Assembly: GCA_023229615.1 (NCBI GenBank) | Contig: JALNYX010000034.1 | Location: 1 to 9,663 of the forward strand | Length of the DNA stretch: 9,663 nt | Source: Candidatus Moraniibacteriota bacterium | GTDB taxonomy: Bacteria; Patescibacteriota; Minisyncoccia; Moranbacterales; UBA9337 | Direction of reading: 5' to 3' | Shown: piece after piece, positions 1 to 8,100 of the stretch | Numbering within the stretch: position 1 is the stretch's first letter | How the letters are laid out: every line of letters starts with the position of its first letter | The notes under the pieces: generated by a model | Database searches by the model: none | The model's input: only the letters and a program-made list of their open reading frames with translations | Told to the model about the DNA's origin: nothing | Made by a program: the position numbers and the translations under genes

Positions 1-425
1 TAATTGACTTCAAAGCTGGGATTTTCTGTTGTCGCGCCGATCAAAATCAATGTTCCGTCCTCAACGTATGGCAACAGTCTGTCTTGTTGCGCTTTGTTGA
101 AACGGTGAATTTCATCCAAAAAAAGAATTGTTTTTATTTTTGGATAATTTTTCGCTTCTTCAATAATTTTTCTGATTTCTTTGACTCCGCTGGAAACCGC
201 ACTGAGATGGAAAAACTTAGCGTTGGTCATCTTGGCGATGATGCGCGCCAATGTGGTTTTTCCGCTTCCGGGCGGACCCCAAAAAATCATCGACGGAATT
301 TGATCGCTTTCGATTATTTTACGTAATATTTTTCCCTCACCAATAATACCTTCTTGCCCGACAAAATCGGAAAGCTTCTCAGGACGCATCCGATCCGCCA
401 AAGGTTTTCTATTTTCGTTATCCAT
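1..425 (-). CDS. rarA: Replication-associated recombination protein A (RarA/MgsA), N-terminal 141 residues, cut by window edge
   Basis: AAA+ ATPase of the RarA/MgsA/WRNIP1 family, cytosolic, which acts at stalled replication forks. Translating from the ATG at 425-423 gives 141 codons and runs off the left edge; family members are usually about 400-450 residues, so roughly the first third is present. Seen: an N-terminal PLADRMRPEKLSDFVGQ segment typical of the family, Walker A GPPGSGKTT at residues 50-58 (K56), the SAVSSGVKEIR segment after it, Walker B LFLDEIHRF at 101-109 (D104, E105), and sensor I GATTENPSFEVN at 130-141. No Shine-Dalgarno motif precedes the ATG; the upstream bases are T-rich. 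An extended -10 promoter sits about 35 bp upstream. The gene lies downstream of the CRISPR array in the same direction. Its GC content (roughly 40% by hand count) is higher than that of the cas genes, as expected for a resident core gene. Confidence 0.93.
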   Translation of the reverse strand, partial: MDNENRKPLADRMRPEKLSDFVGQEGIIGEGKILRKIIESDQIPSMIFWGPPGSGKTTLARIIAKMTNAKFFHLSAVSSGVKEIRKIIEEAKNYPKIKTILFLDEIHRFNKAQQDRLLPYVEDGTLILIGATTENPSFEVN

Positions 426-457
426 AAAAATGCAAAGTATAATGATATCACATCTTT

Positions 458-485
458 ATTATACCATCCCCCAATTTCCCCGCAA
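458..485 (-). promoter_or_regulatory. Predicted rarA promoter (extended -10)
   Basis: On the minus strand, TTGCGG (485-480) is followed by a 16-nt spacer and TATAAT (463-458). The -10 is preceded by TG plus one base (TGGTATAAT), an extended -10. Transcription would begin near 451, leaving a leader of about 25 nt before the rarA ATG at 425. The promoter lies just past the old end of the CRISPR array, so rarA can be expressed independently, although no clear terminator separates it from array transcription. Motif-based only. Confidence 0.5.
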
Positions 486-494
486 GATTAAGAT

Positions 495-537
495 ATCTAC
501 AATCCACAAAAGTAGAAATCTTATATTGATATTAGAC
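495..537 (-). repeat. Degenerate terminal repeat with duplicated 7-mer
   Basis: The last repeat in transcription order (502-537) carries T to C at 505, turning the 3' stem strand GTAGA into GTGGA. The stem partner is U, so a U-G wobble keeps the hairpin. Directly next to it, 495-501 reads ATCTACA, in tandem with the repeat's own ATCCACA at 502-508. The intact terminal 7-mer is therefore duplicated just outside the array. This supports the orientation, with the trailer at the rarA side. Confidence 0.85.
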
Positions 538-3107
538 ATGTGAAAATGAGCGTGACAGGAAGCAATCTACAAAAGTAGAAATCTTATATTGATATTAGAC
601 ATCTGTATATGGGGCGGAGATTTCTATCTACAAAAGTAGAAATCTTATATTGATATTAGACCTGTTGTATATAGGGATTCTATTAGATCTACAAAAGTAG
701 AAATCTTATATTGATATTAGACCTAAATTATATTTCTTTCCCATAGTTTTATCTACAAAAGTAGAAATCTTATATTGATATTAGACAGATAACGGAGATG
801 TGAGCGACTTAATCTACAAAAGTAGAAATCTTATATTGATATTAGACCCATAAATTTAACCTGAATCTATCTTATCTACAAAAGTAGAAATCTTATATTG
901 ATATTAGACAAGCCTGAATGGTATGAGGAGATTAGATCTACAAAAGTAGCAATCTTATATTGATATTAGACCATCTCGAATCTTGCTGTTTTTATACATC
1001 TACAAAAGTAGAAATCTTATATTGATATTAGACGAGGCGGACAAAGAGGAAAGCGGTAGATCTACAAAAGTAGAAATCTTATATTGATATTAGACTGGAA
1101 AACCAAGTTGGTGCGCTTAATTATCTACAAAAGTAGAAATCTTATATTGATATTAGACTTTTGTTATCTTGCTTGGGAGCTTTCAATCTACAAAAGTAGA
1201 AATCTTATATTGATATTAGACATTCATTCGGCTCAAAGTAAATAATTAAATCTACAAAAGTAGAAATCTTATATTGATATTAGACCAGGAGCTGGTGCAG
1301 ATTGGGATACCAAATCTACAAAAGTAGAAATCTTATATTGATATTAGACTTGATTGACGATGGCAGTGGCATAAATATCTACAAAAGTAGAAATCTTATA
1401 TTGATATTAGACTAAGCTGTGACGTTGGTGTCGTTTTATCTACAAAAGTAGAAATCTTATATTGATATTAGACTTCTTGCTCATTTCGTACCCGCGCGTC
1501 AATCTACAAAAGTAGAAATCTTATATTGATATTAGACTGATTCATATTATCGCAATAATTTATCTATCTACAAAAGTAGAAATCTTATATTGATATTAGA
1601 CCATACGTCCAGCAGAAAAGGTAGCAAGATCTACAAAAGTAGAAATCTTATATTGATATTAGACACACACACCACAGAGCGAGAAGATAGATCTACAAAA
1701 GTAGAAATCTTATATTGATATTAGACATTAGTAAGTACCTTACGAGCAACTGATCTACAAAAGTAGAAATCTTATATTGATATTAGACTTCCTTATCCGT
1801 CAATTCACCTTTTAATCTACAAAAGTAGAAATCTTATATTGATATTAGACCTAATACTGGATCTCGTTTAGTTGAATTATCTACAAAAGTAGAAATCTTA
1901 TATTGATATTAGACCAATTCAATATCCAATCCATGCATAGAATCTACAAAAGTAGAAATCTTATATTGATATTAGACATGGTATCGATGGCAAAGATGGA
2001 GAATCTACAAAAGTAGAAATCTTATATTGATATTAGACACAATAAGCACTCAGATACTTACTGGATCTACAAAAGTAGAAATCTTATATTGATATTAGAC
2101 CTACCAACAATTGAAGATGTACATAAGATCTACAAAAGTAGAAATCTTATATTGATATTAGACTCAATACCAGCCACCACTTTCACCGCGATCTACAAAA
2201 GTAGAAATCTTATATTGATATTAGACTGATTGAAACCACACCCCATATCCAGAATCTACAAAAGTAGAAATCTTATATTGATATTAGACCTCATTCTCGC
2301 GAAGGTGTCAGCGAAGATCTACAAAAGTAGAAATCTTATATTGATATTAGACTTTGATTTTCCCCATATCTACCTTATATCTACAAAAGTAGAAATCTTA
2401 TATTGATATTAGACACAACAACGGCGACAAGCGTTGCTGATCTACAAAAGTAGAAATCTTATATTGATATTAGACAACAAAGGTTTTTCTATCGCCTCTT
2501 CAAATCTACAAAAGTAGAAATCTTATATTGATATTAGACTTATGCCCTCGTTCGACCTTCTGCTGTCATCTACAAAAGTAGAAATCTTATATTGATATTA
2601 GACGATCACTGTATGACTATGCAGGCATATCTACAAAAGTAGAAATCTTATATTGATATTAGACAACAGTGGGTCCAGGTTGCGCCGACTCATCTACAAA
2701 AGTAGAAATCTTATATTGATATTAGACTGCTGGAGGAACACCAAATTTAGTTGGATCTACAAAAGTAGAAATCTTATATTGATATTAGACATAAGCAAAA
2801 CATTCGAATTTTTCCAAAATCTACAAAAGTAGAAATCTTATATTGATATTAGACCGGATATTAAGAGTTCTTTCCCAATTTAATCTACAAAAGTAGAAAT
2901 CTTATATTGATATTAGACCTTATTACTGGTGGAAAGGAAGATCAAATCTACAAAAGTAGAAATCTTATATTGATATTAGACTCGCTGGGGCAATCTACAC
3001 ATACATATTATCTACAAAAGTAGAAATCTTATATTGATATTAGACTTCAGTCATAACATTATTTTACCTTGATCTACAAAAGTAGAAATCTTATATTGAT
3101 ATTAGAC
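502..3107 (-). CRISPR. Type V-A CRISPR array, 42 repeats and 41 spacers
   Basis: Forty-two 36-nt direct repeats alternate with 41 spacers of 25-28 nt (7 of 25, 10 of 26, 13 of 27, 11 of 28). In crRNA sense (minus strand) each repeat starts GTCTAATATC and ends ATTTCTACTTTTGTAGAT, the Cas12a handle: a 5-bp stem TCTAC/GTAGA with a TTTT loop and the conserved 3' AT. Repeat starts on the plus strand run 502, 565, 626, 687, 751, 812, 874, 936 and so on, to 3072. Forty repeats are identical; the exceptions are the one at 502-537 (T to C at 505) and the one at 936-971 (A to C at 950). No two spacers are the same. The degenerate repeat marks 502 as the old end, and the leader lies beyond 3107 next to cas2. 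No tracrRNA is expected for Cas12a and I see no anti-repeat outside the array. Confidence 0.99.
936..971 (-). repeat. CRISPR repeat variant with broken closing pair of the handle
   Basis: This internal repeat differs from consensus only at 950 (A to C on plus). In crRNA sense TTTCTAC becomes TTGCTAC, replacing the first base of the TCTAC stem strand, so the outer pair with A of GTAGA becomes a G-A mismatch. The spacer served by this handle is 910-935. Confidence 0.9.
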
Positions 3108-3123
3108 TCTTGAAATGTTGAAT

Positions 3124-3179
3124 CTAAGCCAAAAAGATACAAATAGTGCAACTATGGCAACTACGACTTTTTGGCTCAG
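3124..3179 (-). repeat. Leader inverted repeat enclosing a tandem 9-mer
   Basis: Arms AGCCAAAAAG (3127-3136) and CTTTTTGGCT (3167-3176) are perfect over 10 bp and extend to 13 bp with one mismatch (3124-3136 with 3167-3179). The 30-nt interior holds a small inverted repeat, ATAGT-gca-ACTAT (3143-3155), and a tandem near-repeat GCAACTATG/GCAACTACG (3148-3165). In the minus-strand RNA the hairpin would sit about 17 nt before the first repeat. It has no U-run behind it, so it is not a typical terminator. Role unknown; a protein anchoring site for integration or an RNA element of the leader are both possible. Confidence 0.7.
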
Positions 3180-3194
3180 ATAAGGGTTTTCAGT

Positions 3195-3224
3195 TTTATA
3201 AAGACTGAGGTTTCATATAATCAA
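3195..3224 (-). promoter_or_regulatory. Predicted pre-crRNA promoter
   Basis: On the minus strand TTGATT (3224-3219) is followed by an 18-nt spacer and TATAAA (3200-3195). Transcription would start near 3188, giving an RNA leader of about 80 nt before the first repeat, and that RNA would include the hairpin at 3124-3179. Hexamers are imperfect and AT-rich sequence gives chance matches; the array may also be read from the cas operon. Confidence 0.4.
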
Positions 3225-3296
3225 AATGTCCAACTTAATATCCACACAAAGATTTACACATTTGTATTAAATTTTCAAAGTTCATTCGATTCATTC

Positions 3297-3578
3297 TTAT
3301 CCGAAAAACACCACCTCCTGTTCCTCCTGTGCGGGATAACCAATACGAACAATTTTCTTCTCGCATCCACCACATATACCATATATTATCACACTATCAT
3401 TATTAGTAAAGACCTTTTTGTATCGATGTTCAACCTCGGATTTTATATTTTCCAGGATTCTTTGACTATTTTTAATTTCAAAAACGGAATATTGCAATCG
3501 CCTTCCATATTGCTTGAGAAATTTGGAAAATTTTGTCCGAACCTTGTCATCCGCAATGTCATATGAAACTATAAACAT
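3297..3578 (-). CDS. cas2: CRISPR-associated protein Cas2
   Basis: Cas2 is the small ferredoxin-fold partner of Cas1; a Cas2 dimer bridges two Cas1 dimers and sets prespacer length during spacer integration. The 93-residue protein has the family's usual length. It opens with MFIVSYDI, where the first beta strand ends in the conserved Asp (D7), and carries the second-strand signature RLQYSVFEI at 28-36. Helix 1 (residues about 10-25) is rich in Lys and Arg. A CGGC pair of cysteines at 69-72 is visible; its significance is unknown. The gene starts 12 bp after the cas1 stop, so it is in the same operon, and has only GCGGATAAAAAT before the ATG, with no proper Shine-Dalgarno motif. The leader and array follow directly. 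The stop is TAA at 3299-3297. Confidence 0.96.
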   Translation of the reverse strand: MFIVSYDIADDKVRTKFSKFLKQYGRRLQYSVFEIKNSQRILENIKSEVEHRYKKVFTNNDSVIIYGICGGCEKKIVRIGYPAQEEQEVVFFG

Positions 3579-3590
3579 ATTTTTATCCGC

Positions 3591-4544
3591 TTAATTGTTA
3601 ATTCGAAATTCAGGGAATTTTTTTCCTTCCACCACAAAAAAACGATAAAATTCCCTGACATAATCAAACATTTCTTTTTTATTTTTCATCACCGCTTCCG
3701 AAAAAATCGCAATATATTTTCTTTGATTATCAAAATTCAAAACATATTTTCCGTTTTTATACTCAAAATCATTTTCATTAATTTGTCCCAATCGAAATGA
3801 TTTCAACAGTTGCCTATCGATAACACAACGAAAAGGTTCCATTATATCGCAAGATAATGATTTTCTTTGGAAAAATAATTTATGATAAAATCCTTTATAT
3901 GTATCAAAACCATACAATCGAAGCAAAGAATCAATAAAATTAAACAGGAAAGTATACCCGATGTCCAACAAAACATTATTCACATCATATTTGGTTCTCG
4001 GCATTCTTCTTATCCAATTCATTTGCCTGAAATATTCCCTAAAAAATTCCTTGCTATAACTTCCTTCCATTCCCAGCAATTCTTTTTCATTTCCGATTTT
4101 TTCGATTTTTTCTTTCATTTCTTTAATTTTATAATCAAAATTTAAAAGAAATCTTCTTTCTTTCAAAAGCAATAACTGATTTGTTATTTTATTTTCAACC
4201 AACTTTTTCGCCATTTCCAATTCATCTTCTTTCTTATACTGTCTGTCCCGCAAAATAAAATTACTTTCTAATCCTGAACTAACAGCGGCATAACACTCAA
4301 AATTATTTCCTAGCAAAAACAAAGAAATTCCATATTGCCTGCATTTTTTAATCAAAACGCTGGTAATGGTAAAATTTCCAATTATAAAAATTGCAAAAAC
4401 TTTAAAACAAGAAATCCTATTACTGTTTTTCCAATCTTTTTTATACAAGATATTATCATTTTGGAATTGCAAACTATTTTCAACTCCATACCTGGCTTCA
4501 ATAAACAATATCTGCTTTTCCATAAAATCAGGTAAACTCATCAT
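3591..4544 (-). CDS. cas1: CRISPR-associated endonuclease/integrase Cas1
   Basis: Cas1 is the metal-dependent integrase that inserts spacers at the leader-repeat junction with Cas2. The 317-residue protein has the N-terminal beta domain (about 1-95) and the C-terminal alpha-helical catalytic domain. Metal ligands are in their expected motifs: E160 in GMEGSYSKEFF, H221 in GFYHKLFFQRKSL, and D233 in CDIMEPFR (with E236 next to it). A long charged helix (about 105-155) joins the domains. The gene starts 5 bp after the cas4 stop, so the two are probably translationally coupled. The start at 4544 (ATGATG) is the longest; M8 at 4523, giving MEKQILFIEARYG, is an alternative that fits the family's short N-terminus. 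GC content is very low, the lowest I sampled in the window. Looks intact. Confidence 0.97.
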   Translation of the reverse strand: MMSLPDFMEKQILFIEARYGVENSLQFQNDNILYKKDWKNSNRISCFKVFAIFIIGNFTITSVLIKKCRQYGISLFLLGNNFECYAAVSSGLESNFILRDRQYKKEDELEMAKKLVENKITNQLLLLKERRFLLNFDYKIKEMKEKIEKIGNEKELLGMEGSYSKEFFREYFRQMNWIRRMPRTKYDVNNVLLDIGYTFLFNFIDSLLRLYGFDTYKGFYHKLFFQRKSLSCDIMEPFRCVIDRQLLKSFRLGQINENDFEYKNGKYVLNFDNQRKYIAIFSEAVMKNKKEMFDYVREFYRFFVVEGKKFPEFRINN

Positions 4545-4549
4545 ATTTT

Positions 4550-5095
4550 TTATCGATTACACAATTCCCGATAAATGCAGTTGTTGCACTTATTAGGATT
4601 AGCATCTTTGTTAAAATTCAACAAATCAAAACATTTAATCTTTTCAATAATTCTCTCAAATTCAAATTCCTCGCGTCCTCCAGGTTTCTTCACTTCATAC
4701 CTTTTGTTATCCGACAAGGAATGAATAAACATTTTTTCCACCGGAAAACCCATTTCTTCCAAACAAAAAAACTGCGCGTATAATTGCAAAACATACCCAT
4801 CATAAATTTTTTTGACGTTATATTTTCTTTCAATTAAATACTTTCTCTCCGCATCATAAATATCAATTTTTCCCATCAAATTAAACCTGCTTGAATAAAT
4901 CGGCAATGCCTGTAAATATTTTTTGGCGGTGGAATATTTCCCATTGTCAATATTCTCATGAGCGATTTTCCCGACAGTTTGCGGTTTTTCGTGATATATT
5001 TTCTGATCATAATTATCATAAAATGAATGAAAATACAGCGACATAGGGCAAAAAATAAAGTCATTGAGCTTTGAAATTTGAATATAGCTTTCCAT
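4550..5095 (-). CDS. cas4: CRISPR-associated exonuclease Cas4
   Basis: Cas4 is a RecB-like PD-(D/E)XK nuclease with an iron-sulfur cluster that trims prespacers and selects PAM-bearing ends before Cas1-Cas2 integration. At 181 residues it is of normal length. The parts expected are all present: C16 in FIFCPMSLY and three C-terminal cysteines, C170, C173 and C179 (KCNNCIYRELC), for the 4Fe-4S cluster; H46 in GKIAHE; D78 in GKIDIYD; E89 and K91 in LIERKY; and the QLYAQ motif at 104-108. It lies 66 bp downstream of cas12a and 5 bp upstream of cas1. The ATG at 5095 follows an AT-rich stretch with no Shine-Dalgarno motif. The intergenic hairpin could separate its expression from that of cas12a. 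Confidence 0.96.
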   Translation of the reverse strand: MESYIQISKLNDFIFCPMSLYFHSFYDNYDQKIYHEKPQTVGKIAHENIDNGKYSTAKKYLQALPIYSSRFNLMGKIDIYDAERKYLIERKYNVKKIYDGYVLQLYAQFFCLEEMGFPVEKMFIHSLSDNKRYEVKKPGGREEFEFERIIEKIKCFDLLNFNKDANPNKCNNCIYRELCNR

Positions 5096-5111
5096 AATTT
5101 TAACACAATTA

Positions 5112-5145
5112 AAAAACAGTATAGATTATACCCTATACTGTTTTT
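5112..5145 (-). terminator. Stem-loop after cas12a, terminator-like and overlapping a -10 hexamer
   Basis: Perfect 13-bp arms AAAAACAGTATAG (5112-5124) and CTATACTGTTTTT (5133-5145) enclose an 8-nt loop. In cas12a sense the stem ends in a run of six T, as in a rho-independent terminator, but the stem has only three G-C pairs. The A-tract on the other side makes it symmetric. A second small inverted repeat, GGTC-AAG-GACC (5146-5156), abuts it on the cas12a side. Read as a promoter, minus-strand TTGACC (5151-5146) and TATAAT (5130-5125, within the loop) are 15 bp apart, shorter than ideal. The element could attenuate read-through into cas4-cas1-cas2, act as an operator, or both. Confidence 0.5.
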
Positions 5146-5161
5146 GGTCAAGGACCTTTTT

Positions 5162-8100
5162 CTATTTTTTCTGAGCAAAGCTATCCCATTCCGCATGAGA
5201 AATAAAGGCTTCTTTCCATCCGAATTTTTCGCAATTTCCATTTTGTCCTTTATGTGCCGAGATCTTATTTAAAATCACTATGCCTTTGCGTGCGATATTA
5301 TATGCTCCATTTTCATCTCCGTTTTTCGGCAAACTCTTTCCATATTCGCTTGCTCGTCTACTATCAAAAAGTGGATCAACCGGGGACAAAATAAAATCAT
5401 TTTCATTTCCTTCTTTCTCTTTTTGAGTATTTCTGATTTGGCAAATCATTCCCCAAAAGAATAAGAAATCTTTGAAAAATTTTACGTTTTCTTTTGAATC
5501 CATGCTTTCAATTTGATCCTTGATATTTCTTGATATATCAATGGAGGCCACCTTAAACAATTCAATAAACTCGTTGGTCATATCTTCATAATGAACATAC
5601 TCTCCTTTGTTATTGTTCCGTGTCTTATCCCAGCGAAATCTCTCGACATTTGAACAAACGGTCCATTTTATTTTTGTCGGGTATTCTTTCTGAGTCTGAA
5701 ATTTTTTAATGTCATATTCAAATTCAAACCTCTTTTTTTCATTGCTCCACTTTATACTATCAAATTTCAAAATATCTTTCTTTGCCTTATCTGCATTTGC
5801 ATATCTCAAATACAAGCCAGGTCTCCAGCCTGTGACAGGATCAATTTTTGAAGTATAACTCGCTTGGGTATAGAAAACTATTCCGGTTTGCTTGCCCATT
5901 TTTTCAAATGACTCAAATGGAGCACACAATTGATATGCTTTCAATAAATTTCCGGCTTTTTCAGAATTCATTTCATTTTTGTTCACCAAGAAACTTAACT
6001 TATCAATCAAGGCTTTCTCGAGTTGTTGATAAACACTTTTTTCAATTCCCCCGCGAATTTGTTTGAATCGCATATTTAAGTCCTCCAAGATAATAACTGC
6101 GTTGTACTCAATTGCCAAATCAGCCAATCTTCTCACAACTTGGGAAACATATCCTTTTTTCAAATCTTTTATTCCTTCAACGTCCTGCCAATCTCTTCTA
6201 GCCTTTTCTCTTTCGTCAGCTCTCTCTTCAAGTTTTTTTGCATAATCAACTCCGTTTATTTCATTAAAACTTCCACTCTTTAAGATCTCTCCCTTTTGAT
6301 TAATAACGGAATAGTATGCCAAATGTTTTTCACCTCGATCAATTCCGATGATATTAATTTCTGAATTATCAGCAAGAAAATTATTAATTTTCGCATTAAA
6401 CTGCCTCGCTTTCATTTCTCCTCTTTCTCTATTCAAATTTATTGGACAATGAAAAAACATTTTATTCTCAGTATATCTTTTTTTGTTAACAATCTTTCTT
6501 TTGAAATTCCTTTCTACCTCTTCAACTTCAATAGATTTGGGACGGTAAAATATTTCCGCTTGTCCATTTAGTTTTATTAGAAAATTATGCTTTTCATTAT
6601 CTTTTGAAAACACGTTCTCAAAATACATTGTATGCAAATTCTTCTTTCCCGTTCTTCCCTGCGCAAAATCTTTATTGTATATTTCAAAAAGATAAAGTTC
6701 GCCGGAATTATTTTTTTCTTCAATATACTTTACTGATACGGGAATAAACGAAATTTTATAACCGTCTTTTGCAACATCCCTATAAAATTCTCCTATGTTA
6801 TTCGTATAACTTCGCGAGCTTTTTACATTATTAAAATCATAACATTGCCACCCCTCGTATTTTTTCAAACAATCAGAATAGAATTCTATCAATTTCTGCA
6901 TATTTTGAACAGAAAAAGTTTCACCTTTTTTAAATTCACTATTATTGTAAATTTCTAGAATATCGTCAGATGGCTTAAAGAAATTCAATCCTTTTTCGGA
7001 AAAACAAACCTTTGGCATCATTTTCGCAGGATCAGGAAAAAGCTTATATTCCATCTTTTCGTAAAATTCTCCACTGTCATCTTTGATTATTTTCAAATTC
7101 TTATCACTGAAAATTTTATTGCATCCTTTTTTCATTATAGCTAAATATAACTTTCCTTCCTTTCTCAAGATAACCGAGGTATTATCAGTTTCCTTGTTTT
7201 TATCCCAACCATTGGCCAATGTAGGATTTTCAAAATTCAACTTCCATTTACTTTCACTATATGGCTTTTGAGTTAGATAATTTCTAATATGATTATATGA
7301 CTGCACAATTCCCTCATAGGCATCCTCATAATACTTCAAATATCCAAACTCGGAGTTTGTATAAAAATCATTCAATTCACATTCTTCAACCCATTTCCTT
7401 TTCTTTTCAACTGCAAAATATTTTGACATCTGATAAACACTCAAAACTGAATCGGCAAAATCCTTGATAGCAACTTTTGAATTTGAATCATTTTTAAAAT
7501 TATCTTGACTAATAATATTCTCGAAATCTTTCTTGTAATTATCATAGCCAATCAAGATAATGTCTCCTTTCTCATTAACACGCTCATCTTCAAGTAATGC
7601 GCTAAATTCATGATCAAAAATTTGTAAAAATTGTTCCCACTTACTTTGATTCAATTCCAAAAATCCTTTTTTGTTTCCGTTCTCTTGATAGTAATGGTCT
7701 TTCCAAAATTTTTCCGCTTCCGAGGTGTTCTCGCTCAAAGCATCCCTGAAATAGCTCAACGCCATGAAATCAGAAAACTTATAGCTATCGTCACTCTTCT
7801 CATATTTTGCCAATTTTTCAGCTTTCATTGCTTCAAAAAGCAACTCTTCAAACTTGCGAGTCTCATTTGTCCATTTTCGAGATATTGTATTGAAAGCTTC
7901 CTTGGAAATATAAACTTTGCTCAAATCATAGTTATAATTTTCAGCAACAAAACTCTTAAACAGTTTTCGCAACATTTCAATCTTCTCTCTGGAAGTTATA
8001 TGAAATTTTTTCAATACATTCAACAACTCCTGATCATTTTCTATCTGATTAATAAATTTTTCCTTTTCACTAAGTAGCTGTTTATCCAAAGATTTCAGAA

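Larger units (their letters stand above)
3108..3296 (-). promoter_or_regulatory. CRISPR leader between cas2 and the first repeat
   Basis: A 189-bp AT-rich non-coding stretch separates the cas2 stop from the leader-proximal repeat. Its place on the 5' side of the array in crRNA sense, next to the adaptation genes and opposite the degenerate repeat, makes it the leader where new spacers would be added. It contains a promoter candidate (3195-3224) and a long inverted repeat (3124-3179). The bases next to the first repeat, in minus sense, end in CAACATTTCAAGA. A plus-strand open frame crossing here is antisense to cas2 and resembles nothing I recognise. Confidence 0.75.

Noticed and set aside
84..326. 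Plus-strand open frame of 80 codons
   Set aside because: Antisense to rarA, which has unmistakable Walker A, Walker B and sensor motifs on the minus strand.
1727..1752. Inverted repeat GTAAG-TAC-CTTAC inside a spacer
   Set aside because: Five-base arms are common by chance, and the spacer's structure reflects its unknown source rather than a function here.
2982..3009. Spacers at 2982-3009 and 2353-2378 contain ATCTAC, like the repeat end
   Set aside because: A 6-7-base match in about 1,100 spacer bases is expected by chance, and neither has further repeat sequence. They could compete for handle folding, but nothing more supports this.
3108..3296. Possible tracrRNA or other small guide RNA next to the array
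   Set aside because: No anti-repeat or extra TCTAC-NNNN-GTAGA handle is found outside the array on either strand, and Cas12a does not need a tracrRNA.
3171..3566. Plus-strand open frame of 131 codons across the leader and cas2
   Set aside because: It is antisense to cas2, whose protein is clearly recognised, and its translation resembles nothing known.
4876..5241. Minus-strand open frame spanning the cas12a end and cas4
   Set aside because: It is out of frame with both genes, overlaps the intergenic hairpins and shows no recognisable motif.
7631..8077. Plus-strand open frame of 148 codons rich in Phe, Leu and Ile, resembling a membrane protein
   Set aside because: It is the complement of lysine- and glutamate-rich cas12a sequence, which reads as hydrophobic codons on the opposite strand; no start signal or family match.
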